From positions 1 through 27,067 of the forward strand of contig CAYQAJ010000036.1 in assembly GCA_964415245.1 (NCBI GenBank): a stretch of DNA of 27,067 nt, given 5' to 3'. Below, in pieces: positions 14,367 to 21,779 of the stretch (within the stretch, counting starts at the first letter, position 1; each line of letters begins with the position of its first letter). The DNA is from CAYQAJ01 sp964415245 (GTDB lineage Bacteria; Planctomycetota; Planctomycetia; Pirellulales; Pirellulaceae). Both the position numbers and the translations under genes were made by a program. Under the pieces are notes generated by a model, which was not told the origin of the DNA, ran no database searches, and saw nothing but the letters and a program-made list of their open reading frames with translations.

Positions 14367-15326
14367 TCATTCTGCCGGAACGCGCTTGATCACCACTTCG
14401 TCGGTGTCGGGCAACGCCACGCCGCTAGCACTGCGCTGGATCGATTGCCAGACGTAGGCGTTGTCGTCGAGCCGCGTGAGCGTGTTGATCGACGTCGTGG
14501 GGATGCCGTCACCCGTGGTTCCCCGCATTTCGGCCACCCAACCCCCTTCGACCGGCGTCCAGATACCGACTGCGTGCCCACCATCGGAGCTGAAATTCCA
14601 CGATTGCATGTGGCCCTCCTCGGGATTCCAGCCGATGAGCTGAATGCCGGAAGTGGTTATGCCGTCGGCGTGCGTAACCGTGTAGTCGCGCTGGACAAAG
14701 CTCTTATTGGCGACCCAACGGCAAACCGATTCGGATTTCGCGCCGTTCTCTTCGGCCGTCCACTTGCCAATCAAGAACTCCAAGTCCTCGACGTTATGGT
14801 AGCCCGAGGGCGTTTCGATCCGCACGTCGCGCACGGTCGACATGCGCCATTTGCCGTCGACCTTCACGTGCACGGCGGTGTACCTACTGATGGCCGGGGC
14901 GCCGGCGGGCGTCGGGTCGAGCATGGCGCGGCCGTCTTCGATGGCCGCGTCGTCGCTCAACAGCCGCAGCGAATCGACCATCACTTTGATGGTGACACCG
15001 TCGTTTTCCTCGAAGAACCGAGCGTACTCCTTTTGAATCGCCTCGTGTCCGGCAAACACCTGGCCCGATTCGTCGATGTAGTCGCCGTCTTCGGTCCACA
15101 GTGCCGCCAAGGTCTTGGCGTCTTCTTTGTTGAACGCATCGACGAAGCTTCGCGAGGCCTGACGAATCGCGTCGAGCTCGTCCGACGCGCCTTCCGACAG
15201 CTTGGCCGTGTACGTTGCGGTTTTGTTCGCCGCATCACTGGGCGATTTTTGCTGTGCCGACAATGGCCAGATCATGACGGCGAGAACCAAGAATACGGTT
15301 ACGGCCAAGGCTCGATTGTGTCGCAT
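14367..15326 (-). CDS. Secreted SnoaL-like (SgcJ/EcaC/DUF4440-type) protein 1
   Basis: Protein of 319 residues with a signal peptide (about 1-25, after WPLSAQ). Residues ~50-170 match the SnoaL-like cone fold seen in SgcJ/EcaC/DUF4440 proteins: AIRQASRSFVDAFNKEDAKTLAALW, YIDESGQVFAGHEAIQKEYA, and the closing YTAVHVKVDGKWRMSTVRD. A second domain (~180-315), starting LEFLIGKWT and containing SVCRW and GIQLIGWNPEEG, looks like a beta-barrel of the DUF1579/lipocalin kind. The ATG at 15326 was chosen over 15359 because GGGGAAAC is positioned upstream and the signal peptide then begins at residue 1. Its close paralogue is at 25412-26398. An IS5-family element has inserted 36 bp upstream of the start, so the native promoter may be displaced. 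No catalytic activity can be claimed. Confidence 0.85.
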   Translation of the reverse strand: MRHNRALAVTVFLVLAVMIWPLSAQQKSPSDAANKTATYTAKLSEGASDELDAIRQASRSFVDAFNKEDAKTLAALWTEDGDYIDESGQVFAGHEAIQKEYARFFEENDGVTIKVMVDSLRLLSDDAAIEDGRAMLDPTPAGAPAISRYTAVHVKVDGKWRMSTVRDVRIETPSGYHNVEDLEFLIGKWTAEENGAKSESVCRWVANKSFVQRDYTVTHADGITTSGIQLIGWNPEEGHMQSWNFSSDGGHAVGIWTPVEGGWVAEMRGTTGDGIPTTSINTLTRLDDNAYVWQSIQRSASGVALPDTDEVVIKRVPAE

Positions 15327-15362
15327 GGAAGTTTCCCCAGAAGTGGTGGCAGTTCTCACTGA

Positions 15363-16248
15363 GAACCTGTCTTCAAATTCGATTTCCGGATGCCAAGCGG
15401 CGTGACATCAGGGCGATCATGCTGACGTGAATCATGGTTTCACTGGTCTCGGGATTGCGTTCGTAGTCTTTGCTGTGGCGACGGCAACGAGCAAGCCAAG
15501 CGAATGTCCGTTCCACGATCCAACGTTTGGGCAACACCACGAAGCCTTTGGTCTGGATGGGCCGCAGCACGGTTTGCAGCAGCCAGCCGATTGTATCCTT
15601 GACCCATGCCGGCAAGCCGTTTCGGCCATACGCACTGTCAGCGAACACGACCCGCAATCGGCCAAAGGCTCGCAGCTTATTGAACACGAAGCAGGCCCCA
15701 TCGTGATCCTGCCAGTAGGCTCCATGCACGACCACCGCCCAGACCAATCCCAGCGTGTCGACCGCCAAGTGCCGCTTGCGGCCGGTGATCTTTTTCCCAG
15801 CATCGTAGCCTCGTTCTGCACCCCCTTCGGCCGTGCGAATCGACTGGCTATCCACGATGGCCACGCTGGGTGTCGGCTTCTTGCCACTCTGCTGGCGGAC
15901 TCGTCGGCAGAGGGCTTCATGCACTCGTTGCCAGACGCCCGCTCGACGCCAACGCCAGAAGATCGTGTACACCGTCTTCCACTTGGGAAAGTCATGCGGC
16001 AGTGCCCGCCACTGGCAGCCGGTTCGGTTGACGTACAGAATCGCATTGAGAATCCATCGCCGGCAAATAGGTCGCCTGCCACGCTTCGCTCGCTTGGGCA
16101 GCAGACCACGAATGACTTGCCATTGTCCGTCCGTCAGATCGCTGGGATAATGCACGCTCATCGTTACGGCTCCGTCTTCCTTGACTTGAGAACCCAAAGG
16201 GCGGAGTCGTAACGTTTTTCATCAGTTCAGGCAATTGAAGACAGTCTC
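15363..16248 (-). mobile_element. IS5-family insertion sequence (886 bp)
   Basis: Complete element with one transposase gene. The ends are imperfect inverted repeats: GAACCTGTCTTCAA at the left (15363-15376) and the complement of GAGACTGTCTTCAA at the right (16235-16248), 12 of 14 positions matching. It is flanked by a TGA duplication (15360-15362 and 16249-16251). A 3-bp TNA duplication fits the IS1031/IS427-like groups of the IS5 family. It lies within the leader of the SnoaL-like gene. The frame is intact and the duplication preserved, which suggests a fairly recent insertion. Confidence 0.85.
15373..16161 (-). CDS. IS5-family transposase
   Basis: Single-frame DDE transposase of 262 residues. 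The N terminus MSVHYPSDLTDGQWQVI and the GRRPICRRWILNAILYVNRTGCQWRALP region (DUF4096-like) are typical of IS5-group elements. The catalytic triad is visible as Asp104 (AIVDSQSI), Asp175 (VVFADSAYG) and Glu217 (WIVERTFAWL). The ATG at 16161 was chosen because GGAG lies eight bases upstream and residues before it do not match the family. The TGA stop lies within the left inverted repeat. No frameshift or internal stop is seen, so the enzyme may be active. Confidence 0.95.
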   Translation of the reverse strand: MSVHYPSDLTDGQWQVIRGLLPKRAKRGRRPICRRWILNAILYVNRTGCQWRALPHDFPKWKTVYTIFWRWRRAGVWQRVHEALCRRVRQQSGKKPTPSVAIVDSQSIRTAEGGAERGYDAGKKITGRKRHLAVDTLGLVWAVVVHGAYWQDHDGACFVFNKLRAFGRLRVVFADSAYGRNGLPAWVKDTIGWLLQTVLRPIQTKGFVVLPKRWIVERTFAWLARCRRHSKDYERNPETSETMIHVSMIALMSRRLASGNRI

Positions 16249-16302
16249 TGAGAATGAAATCGCGTTGAACAGAATGCTCGACAAACTCTCGGACGGGCGC
16301 GT

Positions 16303-16346
16303 GTAGCGGCGCTGGTTATGAGGACGCGAGCGTCCGGCCGCGCTAC
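16303..16346. repeat. Nested palindrome
   Basis: An inner perfect hairpin GGACGC-GA-GCGTCC (16322-16335) is enclosed by GTAGCG (16303-16308) and CGCTAC (16341-16346). It resembles a REP-type intergenic palindrome or a transcription-terminating stem without a T-run. No second copy was seen in the window. Confidence 0.45.
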
Positions 16347-16493
16347 TGCGAGAGTTGCGATGGAACGGTCGAATGTCGAATGGCGCCTACTTGCCCTCGC
16401 GAGTGCGCCTGCGGACCGGCAACCATGCTCTGGACCGCGTGCCGACGACTCACGCCTCGAACCTATCGGTTCAGGCATCATTTCCACACGTCG

Positions 16494-16597
16494 ACGGCCA
16501 TGTCGAAGAGACGGCAATCGGAACGGACATTAGAGTATAAGTCGGGCATGAAATAGAGTCTACGGGGTGGGGCGCTTTTTGCGGGAAATTCATAGCG
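16494..16597. repeat. Duplicated intergenic element, copy 2
   Basis: Shares the 18-bp left end with 4881-4898 and the GTCTACGGGG/T5/AATTCA right part with 4945-4984; the end-to-end spacing (64 bp from left end to GTCTAC) is identical. The central segment here contains GGAAC (16520-16524), 16 bases, then GTC (16541), which superficially fits an ECF-sigma promoter on the plus strand. Copy 1 does not keep this, so the promoter reading is weak. Confidence 0.55.
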
Positions 16598-16846
16598 CCG
16601 GCGCCGGCGGGGGACTCGCATTGAAAAAATTCCGCTGGCTGGAAATCCAGTGGTTCGCCGGGACGACGCGCTCACATACCTCCAACGTCGATGCGAAGTC
16701 GCCCAGTGCAGATTTGGCAATCGGGCCCGGGATTTATCGCAATCGAAAACGCCGCAAACCTACTACCCGCCAGCGACGTCCGGCAATCCGATCACCACGG
16801 CGCAAGTTCATGGTTTTAGCGGACACCCCCTTGCGGGCGTCGCGGA

Positions 16847-19012
16847 TCATTCTCGTGCGGCTTCCACCTCATAGTTGGCGTATCCGAACTCGTAGCTGCG
16901 GGCGGCGACATATTTGCCGTTCGACTTGTAGACGGTCACACGGAACGGCGTGCCCCCGATCGTGGTTATGAGGCTTCCGTCGCGAATCTCATAACGGGGA
17001 GCGGAGTGCAACGGATCGCCCAACATGCTCGGGTCAGGTGTGTTTCCGTCGATGGACACAACCAGGCGCCGGTCGTCGGCGCCGAACAGGAGCTGCACGT
17101 GCTGTCCGGTGACGGTATTGTGCACGTTCAGTGTCTTTCCCACGACCAGCGCTTTCAGCTCCGCCTCATCGAGCGCTACCGCGCCTTTCTCCTTCAGCTT
17201 GGCTACCGTAAGTCCTGGCTTTGGGGCCTGGCGCAGTGCGTCGCTGGGCGTGTACCAGATCGGCGACGACCATGCCCGCTCTTGCACCATCAGCGGCACG
17301 ACGTCGGGGGGAACCACGCGCAGCTTCGCCGCTTCGATCGTGGTCCAGCGCGGCGTGGGAATCTCCAGCACTCGGGCGTAGTAGAAGGCATCGAGGCTTG
17401 AATCGAAGTCCGGGTCGGTCCACACCGACTTCAACTCCGCAGCGCCGACCGTGTCGGTGTACTTGCCCTTGGAAATGTCGACGGTGTTACCGACGGTCGG
17501 CACATTGCCGGTCTTGCCGTCGGGTTTGCGGTCGCCGGACCAGGCGACGTCATAGACCTTCTCGAAGCTCTGGCCGTGTTTGGCCCAACCTTTGACGATC
17601 TGGATGCGGTCCAGGTTCGCGCTGTCGGGGTCTTTCTCTGCCCACACGAGGAACGACGGCGCTTGGGCCTTCACCGCGAGAAGATTGCCGCCCATCGGCA
17701 CTCCCCGGTCGTAAGCGGTCTGGACCCAATCGTCGCTCGCGAGTGTGTTCTTGCCGAAATCCCAGCCGCCGAACAGTCGCACTTTCAGGCGAGGACCGCT
17801 GGTGGCAAACGTCTTCTTGCGCTGGAACGCCGCCCAGATCGACTCGCGCGAATTCTCCTCGGCCCATACTCCCGTCAGGCCGGCCAGGCAGACTTGCCGG
17901 TTGTCCATGTTCAGCGTTTTGACCGGGCTCAGGCGCTTTTCGGGCGTGTCGTCGAACAGCGAGTGCTGGCCGAAGTAGTCGTCGGCCCGGTACGACGACA
18001 TGGCGCTGTGGGCGTCGGAGGCGCCGTTGAATCCGAACTTGTACGGGTTGAAGCCATAGGCGCCCTGCATGGCGATCCCGTCTCGCAGGGCTAGTCGCAT
18101 GTAGCTGCCGTAGTCGGTCGCGGTGCCTTGAGCGCCGAGCAAAAGCCACACAAACACGTTGAAATCGGCAAACTCGTCGTCGGGCGAGAGCAGGGGGGTT
18201 GTTTCCGATTGGCCTTTGACCTGGGAGATTTCCGCCAGTGGTTCATGCCGCATGCGGATTGCAGCGTACTCCTTGTCGATCGGCTTGCCGGCGTTGGTGC
18301 GTTCCCTCGGGTACAACTCGCCGTCGCTGAGATTGCCGTTGTGCGAGATCGCCATTACGTCGTTGCCTGCCGAGCGCTGGTCGTCCATCCACTTCCAAAG
18401 GTCTTCGGGACTCTGCGACTCCAGCGAGCTGAACTCTGCGTCCGACACGCGCTTTGCATCTTTGAACAGCACGACGCGGTGCAGGTTTCGGTTGTTCGGC
18501 GTCGAGGTCCACTCCCAACCTGGGAAGGCGGTGAATTTGCCAGGCTCGGAAGCCGCTTCGGCGAAGTCGCAAATCTTTTTCCACGAGTAGCCTGCCACGT
18601 CGGGGCCCTGCAGGATCCGATCGCGCTCGCCCTTGACCATCGACGACGACAGTTGTTGGTACAGTTTCATGGCGTCGGCGTCGATACCGGCCTTCAGTTC
18701 CTTGCCGCGGGGTGTCTTGCTGAACGCCGACTCGGGATCGTTCGCCAGCGACAACGCACCCGTGTACTCCGAATGATCCATGAGCACCATAAAGTCGAGC
18801 GGGCGCTTAAGCTGCACGATGAACCCGCCCGGATGTCGGACGGGTTCGCCTTGCGCGAACATGATCGCTTCGTAGGGCCCGGCGGACCGGGTGCCAAAGA
18901 CGAAGGCGTCGATCGACCAACTGGTATGGATGTGCATGTCGCCGAACAAGGCGACGCGGTCGGCGTCCTTCTTCGCCGTCTCCACCGGTTGCCTGGCATC
19001 GGCCTGGGCCAC
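16847..19012 (-). CDS. DUF3604 protein, body of an interrupted gene
   Basis: Frame of 721 residues matching the DUF3604 family, secreted proteins related to the PHP-type metal-dependent phosphoesterase fold. Visible motifs are GDMHIHTSWS (24-33) with the His-x-His metal pair, LMDHSEYTGAL with His80, ISHNGNLSDGELYPRERT, and NGASDAHSAMSSYR. The conserved C-terminal region includes QERAWSSPIWYTP. The only start in this frame is a GTG at 19012, which has no ribosome-binding site and would leave the protein without an export signal. In the same frame, directly upstream of a TAA at 19034-19036, lies a 60-codon segment with a strong ribosome-binding site and a signal peptide. The full gene is therefore best read as 16847-19216 with one in-frame stop. 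It may be a recent nonsense mutant, a readthrough case, or a sequencing error. It lies 63 bp after sulfatase 3. Confidence 0.85.
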   Translation of the reverse strand: MAQADARQPVETAKKDADRVALFGDMHIHTSWSIDAFVFGTRSAGPYEAIMFAQGEPVRHPGGFIVQLKRPLDFMVLMDHSEYTGALSLANDPESAFSKTPRGKELKAGIDADAMKLYQQLSSSMVKGERDRILQGPDVAGYSWKKICDFAEAASEPGKFTAFPGWEWTSTPNNRNLHRVVLFKDAKRVSDAEFSSLESQSPEDLWKWMDDQRSAGNDVMAISHNGNLSDGELYPRERTNAGKPIDKEYAAIRMRHEPLAEISQVKGQSETTPLLSPDDEFADFNVFVWLLLGAQGTATDYGSYMRLALRDGIAMQGAYGFNPYKFGFNGASDAHSAMSSYRADDYFGQHSLFDDTPEKRLSPVKTLNMDNRQVCLAGLTGVWAEENSRESIWAAFQRKKTFATSGPRLKVRLFGGWDFGKNTLASDDWVQTAYDRGVPMGGNLLAVKAQAPSFLVWAEKDPDSANLDRIQIVKGWAKHGQSFEKVYDVAWSGDRKPDGKTGNVPTVGNTVDISKGKYTDTVGAAELKSVWTDPDFDSSLDAFYYARVLEIPTPRWTTIEAAKLRVVPPDVVPLMVQERAWSSPIWYTPSDALRQAPKPGLTVAKLKEKGAVALDEAELKALVVGKTLNVHNTVTGQHVQLLFGADDRRLVVSIDGNTPDPSMLGDPLHSAPRYEIRDGSLITTIGGTPFRVTVYKSNGKYVAARSYEFGYANYEVEAARE

Positions 19013-19033
19013 CAGAAGGCTCGGGTTACCGCC

Positions 19034-19216
19034 TTAAGACTCAGTTTTGCCGAGGTTGGAATGCGACCCAACCGCTCCGTCGTTTGCGGCAGGCGAACGC
19101 GGCCAACGTGCGCGTTGCGAATCTCTCCCGTCAGTTTGGTCGGACGCCGCCGCATACCCTAAGAGCCCGATAGCAGCCAGAATTAGGAGCGTCAGGGTCC
19201 AACCGCGTAGGGACAT
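19034..19216 (-). CDS. Signal-peptide segment of the DUF3604 gene, cut off by TAA
   Basis: Sixty codons starting MSLRGWTLTLLILAAIG, a clear signal peptide or membrane anchor, with GGGAGAGG six bases before the ATG at 19216. After the hydrophobic part comes a polar linker (PAANDGAVGSHSNLGKTES), then TAA, and after seven sense codons (GGNPSLL) the GTG used as the start of the DUF3604 body. The phase is preserved across the TAA. A single C to T change (CAA to TAA) would explain the break. As a stand-alone product it would be a 60-residue membrane peptide, which seems less likely. Confidence 0.6.
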   Translation of the reverse strand: MSLRGWTLTLLILAAIGLLGYAAASDQTDGRDSQRARWPRSPAANDGAVGSHSNLGKTES

Positions 19217-19279
19217 GAGAACCTCTCCCGAGTTCGGTAAGCGGACCGTTCGACACGAGCCCGTCGAAGCCGATCGAAA

Positions 19280-21664
19280 TCACTTTGCCTCGACCGTTAC
19301 CTTGAGAATTTTGCCGGTGAACTTGTTGTCGCCCTCTTGGTATTCGTCGGTGACCGGCGTTTCGTTGTCCGTGCCCACGTCGACGCCCTCGTCGGCCGAG
19401 TACGCATAGGGCATCGTGCGGACGACGCGCGTCTCGGTGGGCGACTGGTCGTCGAGGGTCAGGCGGCTGGTGCCGCCCGAACCGGGCTTGCCGCCGTCGT
19501 AGAGGAATTCGTAGCGAACGGTATGACGTCCTGGGGCGAGCGGCTTCTCCGAGGAAACCGTGAAACGCTCCAGGCCGCCGTAGTTGTACGCGTGGTGAAC
19601 ACGGCCGCCTTTCATGTACAGGCTCCAGCCGCCAAACCGGCCGGCCTGCGCGATGATCACGCCATCGGCGCCCTTTTCGGGGACTTCAATTTCGGCCGTG
19701 ATCGCGGACGATCGGCCCTTAATGTTGATGAACGCATTCTCGGCGATGCCGGTCATGCCTTCGTACAAAGTGAGCGACGTGCGGTCGCCGATGAGATCGG
19801 GCCGGCCCGCGATCGCCGCGTCGAAGCGCTCCACGCGGCGATCGTCGAGCGGGTACACGTGGTTGCGGATTGCCTCCTTCGTGAACAGGTCCTGCAGCCC
19901 TTTCAGTTTCCGCGGATTTTGCGCGGCGAGGTTATTGGCTTGGCTGAAATCCTCGTCGACGTGGTACAGTTCCCAGACGTCTTTGTCGAACGGTGGAAGC
20001 TCGACTATCAGCCACGGAATGGAGTGCCGCGTGGCCGCCACCCAACCATCGTGGTAAATGGCGCGGTTGCCGAACATCTCGAAGTACTGCGTGGTGCGGC
20101 GATCCTTGGCTTTTGCGTCGTCGAACGTGTACATCATCGAGACGCCGTCCATCGGCCGCTGTACCGTGCCATCGACCGACTTGGGCTGCGGCAGTCCGCA
20201 GGCCTCCAGGATCGTCGGGGCGACGTCGATCACATGGTGGAACTGGGAGCGCAGGGCGTTCTTCGCTTTGATTCCCTTGGGCCAGTGGACGACCATGGGA
20301 TTGCGCGTGCCGCCGAAGTGGCTGGCCACCTGTTTGGTCCATTGGAAGGGCGTGTCGCCGGCCAGCGCCCAGCCGACGGCAAAGTGCGGGAACGTGGTTG
20401 GGCCGCCCCACTCGTCGATGTGCGCAAGCTGCGACGATATGTCGCTGACGATTCCGTTCAGCGCCAACAGCTCGTTGTAGGTTCCGTCTGGTCCCCCTTC
20501 GGCGCTCGAGCCATTGTCCCCCACGATGTAGAAGAACAACGTGTTATCGAGCACGTCCATGTCCTCGAGCGATTGCACTAGGCGGCCGACTTGGTCGTCG
20601 GTGTGTTCGGCGAAGCCGGCAAACGTTTCCATCTGCCTGGCGAACAGCCGCTTCTGGTCGGCCGAGAGCGTATCCCACGCGGGAATTTCGGCGGGTCGCG
20701 GCGTCAGCTTCGTGCCGGGCGGCACCACGCCGATCTCGATCTGCCGGGCCAGCGTCTCCTCGCGGAGCTTGTCCCATCCCTGGTCGAATTTGCCTTTGTA
20801 CCGTTCGATGTATTCCTTGGGCACGTGATGCGGTGCGTGCGTGGCGCCGGTCGCGAAGTACATGAAGAACGGCTTGTCGGGCGTGAGCGCGTGTTGGTAG
20901 CGGACCCAGGCGATCGCCTGATTGGCCATGTCCTCGGTGAAGTGATAATCGGGATCGTGAGGAACCTCGACGCGCGTTACGCCGTCGTAGACCGCGGGCG
21001 ACCACTGGTTCGTTTCGCCCCCGATGAAGCCGTAGAACTTGTCGAACCCCGAGCGCGTGGGCCAGCGATCGAAGGGGCCCGAGACCGAAGCTTCCCACGG
21101 CGGCGTTTCGTGGTACTTGCCGAAGGCGGCCGTGCTGAAGCCATTGCGCCGCAGGATCTCCGCCAGCGGGGCGACGGCGTTGGGGCGGACGCCGGTATTG
21201 CCGGGAAAGTTCGTGGCGAGCTCCATGATGGCGCCGGCGTTGCAGACGTGGTGGTTGCGGCCGGTGAGCAGCGCCATCCGCGTGGGACTGCACAGTGCCG
21301 TGGTGTGGAAGCGGTTGTATCGCAGTCCGCCGCGAGCCAGCCTTTCGCACGTCGGCATGTGGCACGGCCCACCGAAGGCGCTGGAGTGGCCGAAGCCCAT
21401 GTCGTCGATCAGCACGATCACGACGTTGGGAGCGCCCTCGGGGGCTTTGACCTCGAATCGTGGCGGGGCCTTGGCTTTGCGGGCGTCGATTTCCGTGATC
21501 GGCACGACCTTGGGCTCGGGAATCGGCAAGGACGTGCGATCGAGAGATACCGGGTCGGTCGCTTCTTGAGCACGCGCCAACGGACGCGCGGCAAAGAGGA
21601 CGCAAACGACGGCTACGCCAATACCGGCTCTTGCGCGCAATGGCAGAATCCAATTCCGAATCAT
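19280..21664 (-). CDS. Sulfatase 3, secreted arylsulfatase with C-terminal beta extension
   Basis: Cys-type sulfatase of 794 residues with a signal peptide (1-32, ending LARA). The catalytic domain starts at NVVIVLIDDMGFG (Asp87/88), followed by CSPTR with Cys125 and LLTGRNHH, FGKYHETP, the GGETNQW stretch, and GDNGSSAEGG for the metal site. After about residue 640 a beta-rich domain (ITAEIEVPEKGADGVIIAQ, then GRHTVRYEFLYDGG) parallels that of sulfatase 2. The two are clearly the same subfamily; sulfatase 3 is soluble and exported where sulfatase 2 is a lipoprotein. The ATG at 21664 has GGAG eight bases upstream. It precedes the interrupted DUF3604 gene by 63 bp, probably in one transcript. 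Substrate not predictable; it requires formylglycine activation from outside the window. Confidence 0.94.
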   Translation of the reverse strand: MIRNWILPLRARAGIGVAVVCVLFAARPLARAQEATDPVSLDRTSLPIPEPKVVPITEIDARKAKAPPRFEVKAPEGAPNVVIVLIDDMGFGHSSAFGGPCHMPTCERLARGGLRYNRFHTTALCSPTRMALLTGRNHHVCNAGAIMELATNFPGNTGVRPNAVAPLAEILRRNGFSTAAFGKYHETPPWEASVSGPFDRWPTRSGFDKFYGFIGGETNQWSPAVYDGVTRVEVPHDPDYHFTEDMANQAIAWVRYQHALTPDKPFFMYFATGATHAPHHVPKEYIERYKGKFDQGWDKLREETLARQIEIGVVPPGTKLTPRPAEIPAWDTLSADQKRLFARQMETFAGFAEHTDDQVGRLVQSLEDMDVLDNTLFFYIVGDNGSSAEGGPDGTYNELLALNGIVSDISSQLAHIDEWGGPTTFPHFAVGWALAGDTPFQWTKQVASHFGGTRNPMVVHWPKGIKAKNALRSQFHHVIDVAPTILEACGLPQPKSVDGTVQRPMDGVSMMYTFDDAKAKDRRTTQYFEMFGNRAIYHDGWVAATRHSIPWLIVELPPFDKDVWELYHVDEDFSQANNLAAQNPRKLKGLQDLFTKEAIRNHVYPLDDRRVERFDAAIAGRPDLIGDRTSLTLYEGMTGIAENAFINIKGRSSAITAEIEVPEKGADGVIIAQAGRFGGWSLYMKGGRVHHAYNYGGLERFTVSSEKPLAPGRHTVRYEFLYDGGKPGSGGTSRLTLDDQSPTETRVVRTMPYAYSADEGVDVGTDNETPVTDEYQEGDNKFTGKILKVTVEAK

Positions 21665-21779
21665 TTTGCCGTCTCCGTAAAGAACTACGCGGACAGGTTC
21701 ACGACGCCCCGCTTGCGCACGCTCCGACCACCCGAAGCGACCGGGTTGGACGTAGGTGCCATAGCTGCGTGGCGACGTG

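Larger units (their letters stand above)
16252..16846. other. Gene-free region between the IS element and the DUF3604 gene
   Basis: About 595 bp without a convincing gene; the short frames lack ribosome-binding sites. It contains a nested palindrome (16303-16346), the hairpin GAACC-TATC-GGTTC near 16460-16473, and copy 2 of the duplicated 104-bp element (16494-16597). Before the IS insertion this region would have been the direct upstream region of the middle block. Confidence 0.5.

Noticed and set aside
16520..16543. ECF-sigma-like promoter GGAAC-N16-GTC on the plus strand
   Set aside because: The motif is short, not conserved in the other copy of the element, and would point antisense into the end of the DUF3604 gene.
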